Assembly (NCBI GenBank): GCA_007118075.1
Contig: SKSH01000027.1
Coordinates: forward strand, 1 to 18,948
Length of the DNA: 18,948 bases
DNA from: Halobacteriales archaeon
GTDB taxonomy: Archaea > Halobacteriota > Halobacteria > Halobacteriales > SKSH01
Direction: 5' to 3'
Position numbers and translations under genes: made by a program. The notes beneath the pieces are model-generated. The model was not told where the DNA came from and ran no database searches. It worked only from the letters and a program-made list of their open reading frames with translations. Of the stretch, positions 1 through 7,373 are shown piece after piece. Numbering within the stretch: position 1 is the stretch's first letter; each line of letters opens with the position of its first letter.

Positions 1-64
1 GCAATCCCTCTTCTAGTGACTTCGACGATGTCGAGGCGTTTATTGGCTGGTCCGTCTCACTCAT
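1..64 (-). CDS. livG: Partial CDS: probable LIV-type ABC transporter ATP-binding protein (N-terminus only)
   Basis: Only the first 21 codons lie inside the window; the gene continues past base 1. The ATG (complement of 62-64) overlaps the LivM stop codon (61-63) in an ATGA arrangement, so the two are translationally linked. The visible residues are a polar leader, MSETDQPINASTSSKS followed by LEEGL, with no ATPase motif yet visible. The ATPase call rests on position: in LIV-type operons the LivG ATPase normally follows the two permeases. It could equally be the LivF-type ATPase, or another gene. The reading frame and overlap are seen directly; the product is inferred. Confidence 0.6.
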   Translation of the reverse strand, partial: MSETDQPINASTSSKSLEEGL

Positions 65-1284
65 GGCTTCTCACCTCGACGGCGATGATCGGATTCCCGT
101 CGGGGATCGTACTGGAGCTCGTCGGCGAAAAACGGTATTTCACGTCGGTACCGATCGGCGATCTGTTCGACCACACTGCGTTCCTCCGGGCCACCCTCTG
201 GTGGTTCGCCCCGCTTGATTCGACGGACGGTCTCTGCACCATCCAGAACCCACCGGAGCATCCCACCAGGGGCATAATAGAGAATCAACAGCGTCAAGAA
301 TGCGAAGATGAGGAAGTTTGCATCTGCGACGGTCACATCAAGCAACGGGATGGTCGCCTCAGATCGGGCGAGCCAATCGATTGCGAGGTAGAAGAACAGC
401 CCACCGATGGCTGCGCCAACGATCGTCCCGATACCGCCGATAATCGTGGCCACGATGACTTCGATGCTGACCAGCAAGTCGAGCAACTGACTCGGTTGGG
501 GACCACCGACCACAGAGTGGACGAAGAACGCCCCAGCCAGCCCACCGACAGCCCCACTGAGGACGAAGGCGAAGATACGGAATTTTGCTACGTTGAGGCC
601 GGCAGAAGCGACCGCGTCGGGATCTTGCCGGATGGCATAGAAGATGAGACCTGCGTCGGATCTGGTCACCGTCCACAAGAGCCCGAGGATGAAGGTGAAC
701 AATCCCAAGGCGATGTAGTAATTGGCGATGACCCGCTCATCCCACGGGAGGTCGACAAGTGGGTCAGGGCTCGGCAGACCCAGCTCTCCTCCGAAGATAC
801 CGCTATAGAAGATGAATAGCTGCAGGAGGATGAGCGGAGCAATGAGTGTCAACAACGAGAGATATGGACCTCGGAGCCGAAGTGCAGGGAAACCGATCGC
901 AAGACCGGCAAGTGCCGCCATGAACACCCCCGCAGGAATGGTGATCCAAAGTGGAAGACCGAACTCGAGGTTCAAGAGTGCAGTGGTGTAACCACCCATC
1001 GTGAAGAACAGCGCATGTCCGAAGCTGATGTCACCGGTATATCCGGAGACTGAGTCCCAACTCATGGCGAACATCGCGAAGTACAATGCCCCCATGAGTC
1101 GGAGTAATGTGATCTGTTCGACGAAGAACGGGGCGATCGCCAAGAGGAGCAATCCCGCTATCCCGATGATGTGTCGAGGCGGGATGGTGAACGGGTCGAG
1201 CAGGTCAAGTTGACCGAAGATGTTCACGTCATCGTCTTCCTCATCCTCGATCCGGTCGTGCACCGATGATTGTTCGCTTGACAT
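61..1284 (-). CDS. livM: LIV-type ABC transporter permease LivM
   Basis: This 407-residue membrane protein is one of the two permease subunits of a branched-chain-amino-acid/carboxylate-type (HAAT) ABC importer. Residues 1-35 form an acidic cytoplasmic leader, and hydrophobic segments run from about 38 to 337. The family signatures YTGDISFGHALFFTMGGY (82-99) and the EAA-like coupling loop AIRQDPDAVASAGLNVAKFR (217-236) are visible; that loop contacts the ATPase. A hydrophilic, charged tail of about 66 residues follows the last membrane segment. The gene starts 7 bases after LivH ends and overlaps the next gene by 3 bases, so it is third in an operon of binding protein, LivH, LivM and ATPase. 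The imported substrate cannot be read from the permease. Confidence 0.95.
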   Translation of the reverse strand: MSSEQSSVHDRIEDEEDDDVNIFGQLDLLDPFTIPPRHIIGIAGLLLLAIAPFFVEQITLLRLMGALYFAMFAMSWDSVSGYTGDISFGHALFFTMGGYTTALLNLEFGLPLWITIPAGVFMAALAGLAIGFPALRLRGPYLSLLTLIAPLILLQLFIFYSGIFGGELGLPSPDPLVDLPWDERVIANYYIALGLFTFILGLLWTVTRSDAGLIFYAIRQDPDAVASAGLNVAKFRIFAFVLSGAVGGLAGAFFVHSVVGGPQPSQLLDLLVSIEVIVATIIGGIGTIVGAAIGGLFFYLAIDWLARSEATIPLLDVTVADANFLIFAFLTLLILYYAPGGMLRWVLDGAETVRRIKRGEPPEGGPEERSVVEQIADRYRREIPFFADELQYDPRRESDHRRRGEKP

Positions 1285-1291
1285 CAGTCAA

Positions 1292-2146
1292 TCACTCCAC
1301 GAACTCCCGGCCGTAGAGGCCCTCTGGTTTGGTCAACAACACGATGATGAGGATGATGAAGGCGGCCATGCCAGTGAGGCGAGGACTGATCATGTGGACG
1401 GTCAACGTCTCGACGAACCCGACGAGATACGCAGCGATGACCGATCCCTTGATCGAACCGAGGCCACCGAGCACGACGATCGCGAATGAGAGGACCAACG
1501 GGTTACGACCCATGTCATAGTTGGCGAGATATTCCATCCCGAGGAAAATCCCACCAAGGCCGGCCAATGCCCCGGCGAAGATCCAGGTCACCAGCTGTAC
1601 GCGGTCGGCGTCGATACCGACGATCGCTGCCCCACGATCGCTCATACTCGTGGCGATCACCGCCCGACCGATGTTTGTGTGGTTGGTGAAGACGAACACC
1701 CCACCGATAGCGATCCACGATGCAGCGAACATCGTGAGTCGATTGAGCTGTACCGACACGCCAATCAGTTCGGTCGTTCCTGGTACCAGTTGGCGTACGA
1801 CGCGTGACTGGGTCCCGACAAACGTCGCGATCACCTCTTCAATGATGACCGCCACGACGAGGGTGAGAATGAGGATGACCAATGGTTCATCCATGAACTC
1901 CCGGGCAAGCACGAGGTAGATCAGACCCCCGAACAATCCGGCTGCGATGACACCAACCACGAGTCCTGCGGCAATGTGGCCGCCGTAGAAGGTCACCCCG
2001 TAGGTGGCGAATGCGCCGACGGTCAGAATGCCCCCATGGGCGAGATTCAGAACGCCTCCGACGCCGAAGATCATCGTGAAGCCGATGGCCACTAACGCAT
2101 ACAGTGCGCTAAGGAGCAGCCAATCCGCGAAGATACCGGTGACCAT
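1292..2146 (-). CDS. livH: LIV-type ABC transporter permease LivH
   Basis: This 284-residue integral membrane protein is the second permease of the same importer. Its N-terminus carries the LivH hallmark GFTMIFGVGGVLNLAHGG (22-39), and an EAA-like loop is at about 164-188 (SMSDRGAAIVGIDADRVQL). The remainder is a series of hydrophobic helices, and the length is normal for the family. The ATG lies 2 bases after the stop of the binding-protein gene and the stop lies 7 bases before the LivM ATG, so all are surely co-transcribed. LivH and LivM form the heterodimeric pore. Specificity for amino acids versus other carboxylates is set mainly by the binding protein. Confidence 0.95.
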   Translation of the reverse strand: MVTGIFADWLLLSALYALVAIGFTMIFGVGGVLNLAHGGILTVGAFATYGVTFYGGHIAAGLVVGVIAAGLFGGLIYLVLAREFMDEPLVILILTLVVAVIIEEVIATFVGTQSRVVRQLVPGTTELIGVSVQLNRLTMFAASWIAIGGVFVFTNHTNIGRAVIATSMSDRGAAIVGIDADRVQLVTWIFAGALAGLGGIFLGMEYLANYDMGRNPLVLSFAIVVLGGLGSIKGSVIAAYLVGFVETLTVHMISPRLTGMAAFIILIIVLLTKPEGLYGREFVE

Positions 2147-2148
2147 CC

Positions 2149-3498
2149 TCAGACCCAGTGAGGCGAAATGTACTCAGCGGTTGCGTGTTCGTCCGGATAG
2201 ATGACCTCCTGGACTCCCTGCCCCTCGTCATCCAGCTGCCACTGGATGTACACCGGCCAGATGTGGTCCTCACCGTAGATTGGATCGTGTGCGAACTGGT
2301 GGTCAGAGTCGTAGAACTCGAGGGTCCCAGTGGTTGCCTCCCACTCGACCTCCTCAAGCGCATCTACCAGGACATCTGAATCTGTCGTCTCCTCTTGTTC
2401 GACCATCTCGGCGTACAACATGATCGCATCATATGCGATGTATCCAGTGTACACCGGTGCCGTGTCGAATGCCTCGATGTAGGCTTGCGCGAATGGTTGC
2501 GTCTTTGAGGTAAGTGCCGTCTGCGGCGTGGCACTCGTCTGGGTGAAACCGTATGTGCAGTCTCCTTCTGTGAGCTGCCAGTACGCAGGCAGTTGCATGC
2601 CGACGTGGATACCACCGAAGCCGAATGGCATTTCACCTCGTGACCACGTTACGACGGCAGCATCACCGGTGTGGGCCATGACGGTGAATGCCCCATCGAT
2701 ACCTTGCTGAGCCAATGGACCATAGATCGGACCAAAGTCCTCCGTATCGCCAGCGTATCGGGTATTCTCCACAATTTCAACTTCGAGATCACCGAGATCA
2801 TCGTCGAACACATCCGAGATCGGCTCTGTCCATGCGAAATCCTCGACGAGCACCGCGATCGAGTCCCATCCCATCTCGTCGAACTTATCCTCGCCGAACT
2901 GGAGCATGTGCTGGGCGAGGAAATAATCGTTGATCGGCCCGATCCTGAAGTGATACTTGTAATCGTCGTAGTTCTCGTTAATCATCCCTCCTGTTTGGGA
3001 GGTCCCGGCCCCAGCGGTGAGATGGAGTGTCTGTTGATCGCGGATGTCGTCCATGATGTTCAACAACACCTCACTCTGGAAGATGCCAGTCGTCATATCG
3101 ACACCCTCCTCAATCACAAGGTCACGATAGCGGCTCAGTCCCGTGCTCGCATCCGCATCCGTATTTCGGGTTAGCAGTTCAACCTCGGCGCCGAGGATAC
3201 CATCTTCCTCATTGAGTTGATTGACGGCGAGCTCAGCCCCGGCTGCTTGGGCAGCTCCGACCGGATGTTCCTCAGGTTGTTGTGCGAGCATCCCGATCTT
3301 GATCTCGTCACCGATGTCATCGTCATCATCGGTCAGAAGGTCCAGACACCCTGCGGTGGAAGTTATCACCCCGGCAGCAGCCGCGGTCTGTAGGAACCTT
3401 CGCCGCTTCACCCTCGATGATCCGGACCCTCCAGTAAGTCCAGACCGCTCGTTGCTTGGCGAATCGGTCGAAGTGTGAACGCGGTTATTGTTCACCAT
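2149..3498 (-). CDS. LIV-type ABC transporter substrate-binding lipoprotein
   Basis: This 449-residue extracytoplasmic solute-binding protein has the type 1 periplasmic-binding fold (Leu/Ile/Val-binding-protein family) and delivers ligand to LivH/LivM. The N-terminus has a twin-arginine motif (RRRFLQT, about 32-38), a hydrophobic stretch, and a lipobox ending TAGC with Cys51. It should therefore be Tat-exported and lipid-anchored, as is usual in haloarchaea. An acidic linker follows, then the mature domain starting at IKIGMLAQ. An upstream in-frame ATG at 3621 exists, but the ATG at 3498 is preferred because it puts the Tat signal near the N-terminus and lies 26-29 bases from a TATA-like element. 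First gene of the importer operon and divergent from the acyl-CoA synthetase, which hints that the ligand may be a carboxylic acid rather than an amino acid. Confidence 0.93.
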   Translation of the reverse strand: MVNNNRVHTSTDSPSNERSGLTGGSGSSRVKRRRFLQTAAAAGVITSTAGCLDLLTDDDDDIGDEIKIGMLAQQPEEHPVGAAQAAGAELAVNQLNEEDGILGAEVELLTRNTDADASTGLSRYRDLVIEEGVDMTTGIFQSEVLLNIMDDIRDQQTLHLTAGAGTSQTGGMINENYDDYKYHFRIGPINDYFLAQHMLQFGEDKFDEMGWDSIAVLVEDFAWTEPISDVFDDDLGDLEVEIVENTRYAGDTEDFGPIYGPLAQQGIDGAFTVMAHTGDAAVVTWSRGEMPFGFGGIHVGMQLPAYWQLTEGDCTYGFTQTSATPQTALTSKTQPFAQAYIEAFDTAPVYTGYIAYDAIMLYAEMVEQEETTDSDVLVDALEEVEWEATTGTLEFYDSDHQFAHDPIYGEDHIWPVYIQWQLDDEGQGVQEVIYPDEHATAEYISPHWV

Positions 3499-3506
3499 AA
3501 TTGGTT

Positions 3507-3514
3507 GGAATTCC
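3507..3514. promoter_or_regulatory. Palindrome between TATA box and start codon of the LIV operon
   Basis: GGAATTCC is a perfect 8-base palindrome; with its flanks (GTT before, G then AAC after on the plus strand) it becomes an imperfect longer one. It lies between the TATA-like element and the start codon. A regulator bound there could block initiation, but an 8-base palindrome can occur by chance. Confidence 0.25.
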
Positions 3515-3520
3515 GAACTA

Positions 3521-3531
3521 GATACTATAAA
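3521..3531 (-). promoter_or_regulatory. TATA-like element of the LIV importer operon
   Basis: Read on the minus strand the site is TTTATAGTATC, centred about 29 bases before the binding-protein ATG. That spacing predicts transcription starting at or within a few bases of the start codon, so the mRNA is probably leaderless or nearly so. There is no Shine-Dalgarno. Confidence 0.6.
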
Positions 3532-3581
3532 GATGCCGCACATGCCCCAGCCGGCTCGATCAACACACCTCGTTGTAAATG

Positions 3582-3593
3582 ACGAAAAGTTTT
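3582..3593 (+). promoter_or_regulatory. BRE/TATA-like element of the acyl-CoA synthetase gene
   Basis: The plus-strand sequence ACGAAAAGTTTT resembles a haloarchaeal BRE (CGAAA) followed by an AT-rich box. Its centre lies roughly 30 bases upstream of the ATG at 3620, predicting a very short or absent leader. Confidence 0.45.
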
Positions 3594-3619
3594 CACTCAG
3601 TGGGGTGTGACCATATATC

Positions 3620-5635
3620 ATGGAACATTACACGGAATCTGCGTGGTTCAAGGCCGAACAGCAATTCGGCTGGCAGTTCACTGACACCGAGAACATCTCG
3701 CAGATGTTCGAAGTGGCCGCGACAGAACATGCTGATCGCCCCGCTCAGCGCTACAAAGGCGGTGTCTACTACCGATCGATGACGCCACAGATCCTTCCCC
3801 CGGCACCGGATGGCGCGTATCGGCTCATCCCATACCATACGATGCACGAAATCGTGAAGTACCTCGCCGCAGGATTCCGTGAACTCGGTGTTCGAGACGG
3901 TCGTCGTGTCGGCATATATGCTGAGACCCGTATGGAATGGGCACAGAGCGATTTCGCACTCCTCGCTGCCGGTGGCGTCGTCACCACGGTCTATCCTGGC
4001 TCCTCGGAGGACCAGGCCAGGTACCTGTTGGATGATCCAGGAGCAGTGGGGGTCGTCGCCCAGGACGACGAACGGCTCGAGATACTCCTCGAGATCGAGG
4101 ATGATCTTGAACTCGAGTGGATCGTGCTCATGGACGATCCATCAGGAGCAGCGCTCGAAACGTATGAGCGACGTGATGACATCTACACCCTCGAAGAGCT
4201 CTATCGCCTCGGAGAGTCAGTCTTCGATGAGGGTATCTATCAGGAGTGGCTCACCGAACGGAACCGAGACGATCTTGCCAGCCTCATCTATACCTCGGGG
4301 ACTACCAGCCGTCCGAAAGGGGTGAAGCTCACCCATGCGAACTTCCTCGCGAATCTGAACCAGACATACGCCCGGATGGGGCCGAGGCCCGACCGAGATC
4401 CAGACCTACCTACCATCGATGAGACCACACAGACTCTGTCGTTCCTCCCGCTGGCTCACGTGTACGAACGAACTGTGGGGCACTTCATGGTCTTCGGTGT
4501 CGGTGGGTGTGTCGGTTATGCCGAAGATCCAGACACCATCACCGAAGACTTCGGGCTGATCCAGCCCACCTCGTCCACCAGCGTCCCACGGGTCTACGAG
4601 AAGTTATTCGATAGTCTCCGTGACATGGCCCAAGAATCGGCGTTCAAAGAGCGGGTCTTCAGCTGGGCGGTCGAGGTCGGCCAGCAATACTCACAGACGG
4701 AGAATCCAGGTCAGGTGCTCGAGACGAAGTACAATATCGCCAGTCGGTTCATCTATGAACCGGTTCGTGAGGCATTCGGTGGCAATGTTCAAGCCATGTA
4801 CAGCGGAGCCGGGAGCCTCTCACCTGAATTGTGGCTACTCTATCAGGCCATGGAGCTCAATATCCTCGAAGGGTATGGGCTCACCGAAACCTCCCCGGTA
4901 CTAACCATCAATCCCGCTGAGGAACCCAAACTCGGTACGATCGGCCCCCCGCTCATCGATGTCGACATCAAACTCGATACCAGTGTGATCGACCCGGATG
5001 AATTCGAGGAAGAGGGCGAGATCGGCGAGTTGCTCGTCCAAGGGCCGAACGTCACCCAAGGCTACTGGAAGAAACCAGAAGCGACCGAGGAAGCGTTCAC
5101 CGAGGATGCGGATGGCCGATGGTTCAGAACCGGCGATATCGTCCACCTCCGCGAGGATGGCTATCTCGAGTTCCGCGACCGAGCCAAGCAGATCATCGTT
5201 TTATCCACCGGGAAGAACGTTCCAACAGCGGCCATCGAGGACGCCTTCTCCGCCAGCCAAGTCGTCGATCAGTGTATGGTGATCGGCAATGACCGGAAGT
5301 TCGTCTCCGCATTGATCGTCCCCAACTTCGAGTACTTTGAGGATTGGGCAGAGAACACCGGTGTCAATCTGCCAGAGGACTACGAGGAGATGATCGAGAG
5401 CGAGCATATCACCAAACAGGTGGAAAAAGAGGTCGAACGCGTCAATGCGGGCTTTGAGTCGTACGAGACAATCAAGAAGTACCGATTGGTCCCAGAGAAG
5501 TTCACCGAGGAGAACGGACTGATGACTCCGACGATGAAGAAGAAACGTCGGAAGATCTTAGATCGCTACGGTGACCTCGTCGAGGAGATGTACGTTGAGG
5601 CAACGCGAGAGTCGGCACCACCGGCGCAGGATTAG
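3620..5635 (+). CDS. Long-chain-type acyl-CoA synthetase (AMP-forming)
   Basis: This 671-residue member of the adenylate-forming ANL superfamily activates a carboxylic acid with ATP to an acyl-adenylate, then to the acyl-CoA. Visible motifs in order are the phosphate loop YTSGTTSRPKG (224-234), the adenine-binding GYGLTETSP (418-426), the ribose-binding RTGD (503-506), and the hinge region DRAKQIIVLSTGKNV (about 521-535). The extended C-terminus (TMKKKRRKILDRYGDLVEEMY) and the overall length fit the FAA1-like long-chain family rather than acetyl-CoA synthetase. The acid cannot be told from sequence; long-chain, branched or aromatic acids are all possible. The gene is divergent from the LIV importer and ends 5 bases before the convergent stop of an acyl-CoA dehydrogenase, suggesting uptake, activation and oxidation of the same acid. 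Confidence 0.93.
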   Translation: MEHYTESAWFKAEQQFGWQFTDTENISQMFEVAATEHADRPAQRYKGGVYYRSMTPQILPPAPDGAYRLIPYHTMHEIVKYLAAGFRELGVRDGRRVGIYAETRMEWAQSDFALLAAGGVVTTVYPGSSEDQARYLLDDPGAVGVVAQDDERLEILLEIEDDLELEWIVLMDDPSGAALETYERRDDIYTLEELYRLGESVFDEGIYQEWLTERNRDDLASLIYTSGTTSRPKGVKLTHANFLANLNQTYARMGPRPDRDPDLPTIDETTQTLSFLPLAHVYERTVGHFMVFGVGGCVGYAEDPDTITEDFGLIQPTSSTSVPRVYEKLFDSLRDMAQESAFKERVFSWAVEVGQQYSQTENPGQVLETKYNIASRFIYEPVREAFGGNVQAMYSGAGSLSPELWLLYQAMELNILEGYGLTETSPVLTINPAEEPKLGTIGPPLIDVDIKLDTSVIDPDEFEEEGEIGELLVQGPNVTQGYWKKPEATEEAFTEDADGRWFRTGDIVHLREDGYLEFRDRAKQIIVLSTGKNVPTAAIEDAFSASQVVDQCMVIGNDRKFVSALIVPNFEYFEDWAENTGVNLPEDYEEMIESEHITKQVEKEVERVNAGFESYETIKKYRLVPEKFTEENGLMTPTMKKKRRKILDRYGDLVEEMYVEATRESAPPAQD

Positions 5636-5640
5636 GTCGG

Positions 5641-6780
5641 TTAATCCAAATGGTCGGCGATGATCGACCGCTGGATCTCACTGGTCCCCTCGTAGATTTT
5701 CGTGATCCTCGCATCACGGTAGTACCGCTCGACCGGATGGTCGGAGACGTAACCGGCACCACCGTGTACTTGGATGGCATCGTCCGCAACCTCAACCGCC
5801 CGCTCGCTCGCAAAGAGCTTCGCCATGCTGGCCAACCTGGTCGCCCGCTCATCGTGTCCCGCCTCGATCGCAGTGGCCGCTCGATAGGTGAGTGATCGGG
5901 CCGCCTCGACAGCCGTCGCCATGTCTGCGAGCATGTGACTCACCGCCTGGAATTCCTCGATTGGCCGTCCGAACTGTTCGCGCTCACGTGCGTACTCAGT
6001 CGCCGCATCGAGTGAGGCCTGTGCGACGCCGACCGCCTGAGCCGCCACGCTCACGCGTCCGTTCGCGAAGAACTCCATGAGCTGGTAGAATCCTCGGTTC
6101 TCATCCCCGATGAGATGGTCCGCCGGGACCCTGACATCTTCGAGGATGACCTCGCCGAGATCTGAGGCCCGGATACCCAACTTGTTCTCGATCGGTTCGG
6201 TAGCGAGGCCGTCGATCTCCGTAGGGACAAGGAACGCACTGATACCCCGGTGTCCGTCGGCAGGTTTTGTCTTCGCCATAACCACCATGATATCGGCGAT
6301 GTTGGCATTGGTGATCCACATCTTCCGGCCATTGATGATGTATTGGTCACCGTCACGTTCGGCAATGGTCTCCATCCCAGCGACATTCGAGCCATGCGCT
6401 GGCTCACTAATCGCGCTCGCACAGGCGACCTCCCCCTCAACGAGGCGAGGGAGCCACCGTTCCTTCATCCATTCATCACCGAAATGGAGGAGCATCGTCG
6501 ACCCGAAACCGCGGCTGCCTATCGCACTGCCGATACCGGGATCGGCACGCCACAGCTCCTCGGTGACGATCGTCGTGGCTAGGGTGTCCATCTCCGCACC
6601 CCCGTATTCGGCTGGAACATGCGGGGCTACGAGATCGAGATCAGCAGCTTGCTGCACGAGCTCAACAGGGTAGCTATGCTGGGCATCATGCTCGGCGGCG
6701 ACCGGTCTGATCTCCTCGCGACCGAACTCCTCGACGGCACGTCGAATCGCCAGATGTTCGGCTGTCAGCTCGAAAGCCAT
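5641..6780 (-). CDS. Acyl-CoA dehydrogenase
   Basis: This 379-residue FAD enzyme should introduce the alpha,beta double bond in an acyl-CoA, the first oxidative step of beta-oxidation or branched-chain catabolism. It passes electrons to an electron-transfer flavoprotein. Motifs are the FAD/substrate segment AISEPAHGSN (123-132), WITNAN (155-160), and the C-terminal IYEGTSEIQ containing the probable catalytic base Glu364. Length matches short/medium-chain dehydrogenases. An upstream extension to 6873 was rejected because homology-like sequence begins at MAFELTAEH and a weak TATA-like box (about 6804-6811) lies 26 bases before this ATG. Convergent with the acyl-CoA synthetase (5-base gap), 59 bases downstream of the cupin gene. 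Chain-length preference is not determinable. Confidence 0.93.
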   Translation of the reverse strand: MAFELTAEHLAIRRAVEEFGREEIRPVAAEHDAQHSYPVELVQQAADLDLVAPHVPAEYGGAEMDTLATTIVTEELWRADPGIGSAIGSRGFGSTMLLHFGDEWMKERWLPRLVEGEVACASAISEPAHGSNVAGMETIAERDGDQYIINGRKMWITNANIADIMVVMAKTKPADGHRGISAFLVPTEIDGLATEPIENKLGIRASDLGEVILEDVRVPADHLIGDENRGFYQLMEFFANGRVSVAAQAVGVAQASLDAATEYAREREQFGRPIEEFQAVSHMLADMATAVEAARSLTYRAATAIEAGHDERATRLASMAKLFASERAVEVADDAIQVHGGAGYVSDHPVERYYRDARITKIYEGTSEIQRSIIADHLD

Positions 6781-6803
6781 GCAGAATTCGACAGCTGAGA
6801 CCC

Positions 6804-6811
6804 TCAAGTAG
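6804..6811 (-). promoter_or_regulatory. Weak TATA-like element of the acyl-CoA dehydrogenase
   Basis: CTACTTGA on the minus strand sits about 26 bases before the ATG, the spacing expected for a leaderless archaeal transcript. The match is weak, and read-through from the upstream cupin gene is also possible. Confidence 0.3.
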
Positions 6812-6839
6812 CTTGGTGCTTCGCTCGGCCTTGTGCTGA

Positions 6840-7292
6840 TCAGACCTCGAATGCGTTGGCACACTCGGGGCACTCAAGTCGGAACCCATCTGATAGCGGC
6901 TCGACCTGGTGGTACTCGGCTCCACATTCACGACAGGTGACTGGACTATGGATCGGTAGCTGTTCGCGGGGGGCACCCATCGCCACCGCTCGAACCCGCT
7001 CAACACCCTCGTTTCGACCCTGCTGGTACTCTCCGGGTTCAAAGCGTACACCCTCCATCGGCCCAACCGAAACCTTCTCGGAATCGGTCTGGAACGTCGC
7101 GGTTCCCTCGAGGATGAGGAAGACCTCCTCTTGCTCCATGTGGGCGTGCATCCCAGCGGAGAAGGTGTCACCTGGTGCCAATTCGTAGTAGTTCAATGCC
7201 ATGTGCTCAAGCGAGAGTGCCTCGGTTGCTCGGCGGGTAACACTCGCATTTCGTGGCCGATTCTCCAGTTCATCGAAGGAGACGTGTTCCAT
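6840..7292 (-). CDS. Cupin-domain protein with C-terminal zinc ribbon
   Basis: A 150-residue, probably cytoplasmic protein. A cupin barrel occupies about residues 30-110, with motif 1 intact: H49-A-H51, four residues, then E56, six residues and G63, giving His49, His51 and Glu56 as likely metal ligands. A short zinc-ribbon-like tail follows with CRECGAEYH (120-128) and CPECANAF (141-148), four cysteines that could bind one zinc. Single-cupin proteins include isomerases, dioxygenases and ligand sensors, so no reaction is assigned. The ATG at 7292 is preferred over an upstream one at 7511 because the 219 bases before it overlap the divergent oxidoreductase gene and a TATA-like element lies 26 bases upstream. 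Confidence 0.85.
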   Translation of the reverse strand: MEHVSFDELENRPRNASVTRRATEALSLEHMALNYYELAPGDTFSAGMHAHMEQEEVFLILEGTATFQTDSEKVSVGPMEGVRFEPGEYQQGRNEGVERVRAVAMGAPREQLPIHSPVTCRECGAEYHQVEPLSDGFRLECPECANAFEV

Positions 7293-7314
7293 ATCTGGCA
7301 GGCGACCGGTGGTG

Positions 7315-7322
7315 ACAAAAGA
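7315..7322 (-). promoter_or_regulatory. TATA-like element of the cupin gene
   Basis: TCTTTTGT on the minus strand, centred about 26 bases before the ATG at 7292, predicts a leaderless mRNA. Confidence 0.45.
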
Positions 7323-7342
7323 GTGTGGGCAACTTCGGAGGG

Positions 7343-7350
7343 GATTAAGG
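7343..7350 (+). promoter_or_regulatory. Weak TATA-like element of the quinone oxidoreductase gene
   Basis: GATTAAGG, the only AT-rich run in a GC-rich stretch, is centred about 27 bases before the ATG at 7374. Spacing fits a leaderless start; the match is weak. Confidence 0.35.
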
Positions 7351-7373
7351 GGCCGTGTCATGAGGCACTTGAC

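Noticed and set aside
16..819. Open 267-codon frame on the plus strand
   Set aside because: It is antisense to LivM, which has clear family motifs and operon context. High Asp/Glu content here comes from the antisense of the LivM codon pattern, and no domain is recognisable.
2671..3174. Open 167-codon frame on the plus strand
   Set aside because: It lies wholly antisense to the binding-protein gene and resembles no family; long shadow frames are common in haloarchaeal DNA.
3499..3621. N-terminal extension of the binding protein to the ATG at 3621
   Set aside because: It would place 41 residues before the Tat signal region and would run through the TATA-like element; the ATG at 3498 fits both signal peptide and promoter spacing.
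7131..7373. Upstream extension of the quinone oxidoreductase to 7131
   Set aside because: The added 81 residues are antisense to the cupin gene and do not resemble MDR enzymes, which start near MRAIEVTEHG.
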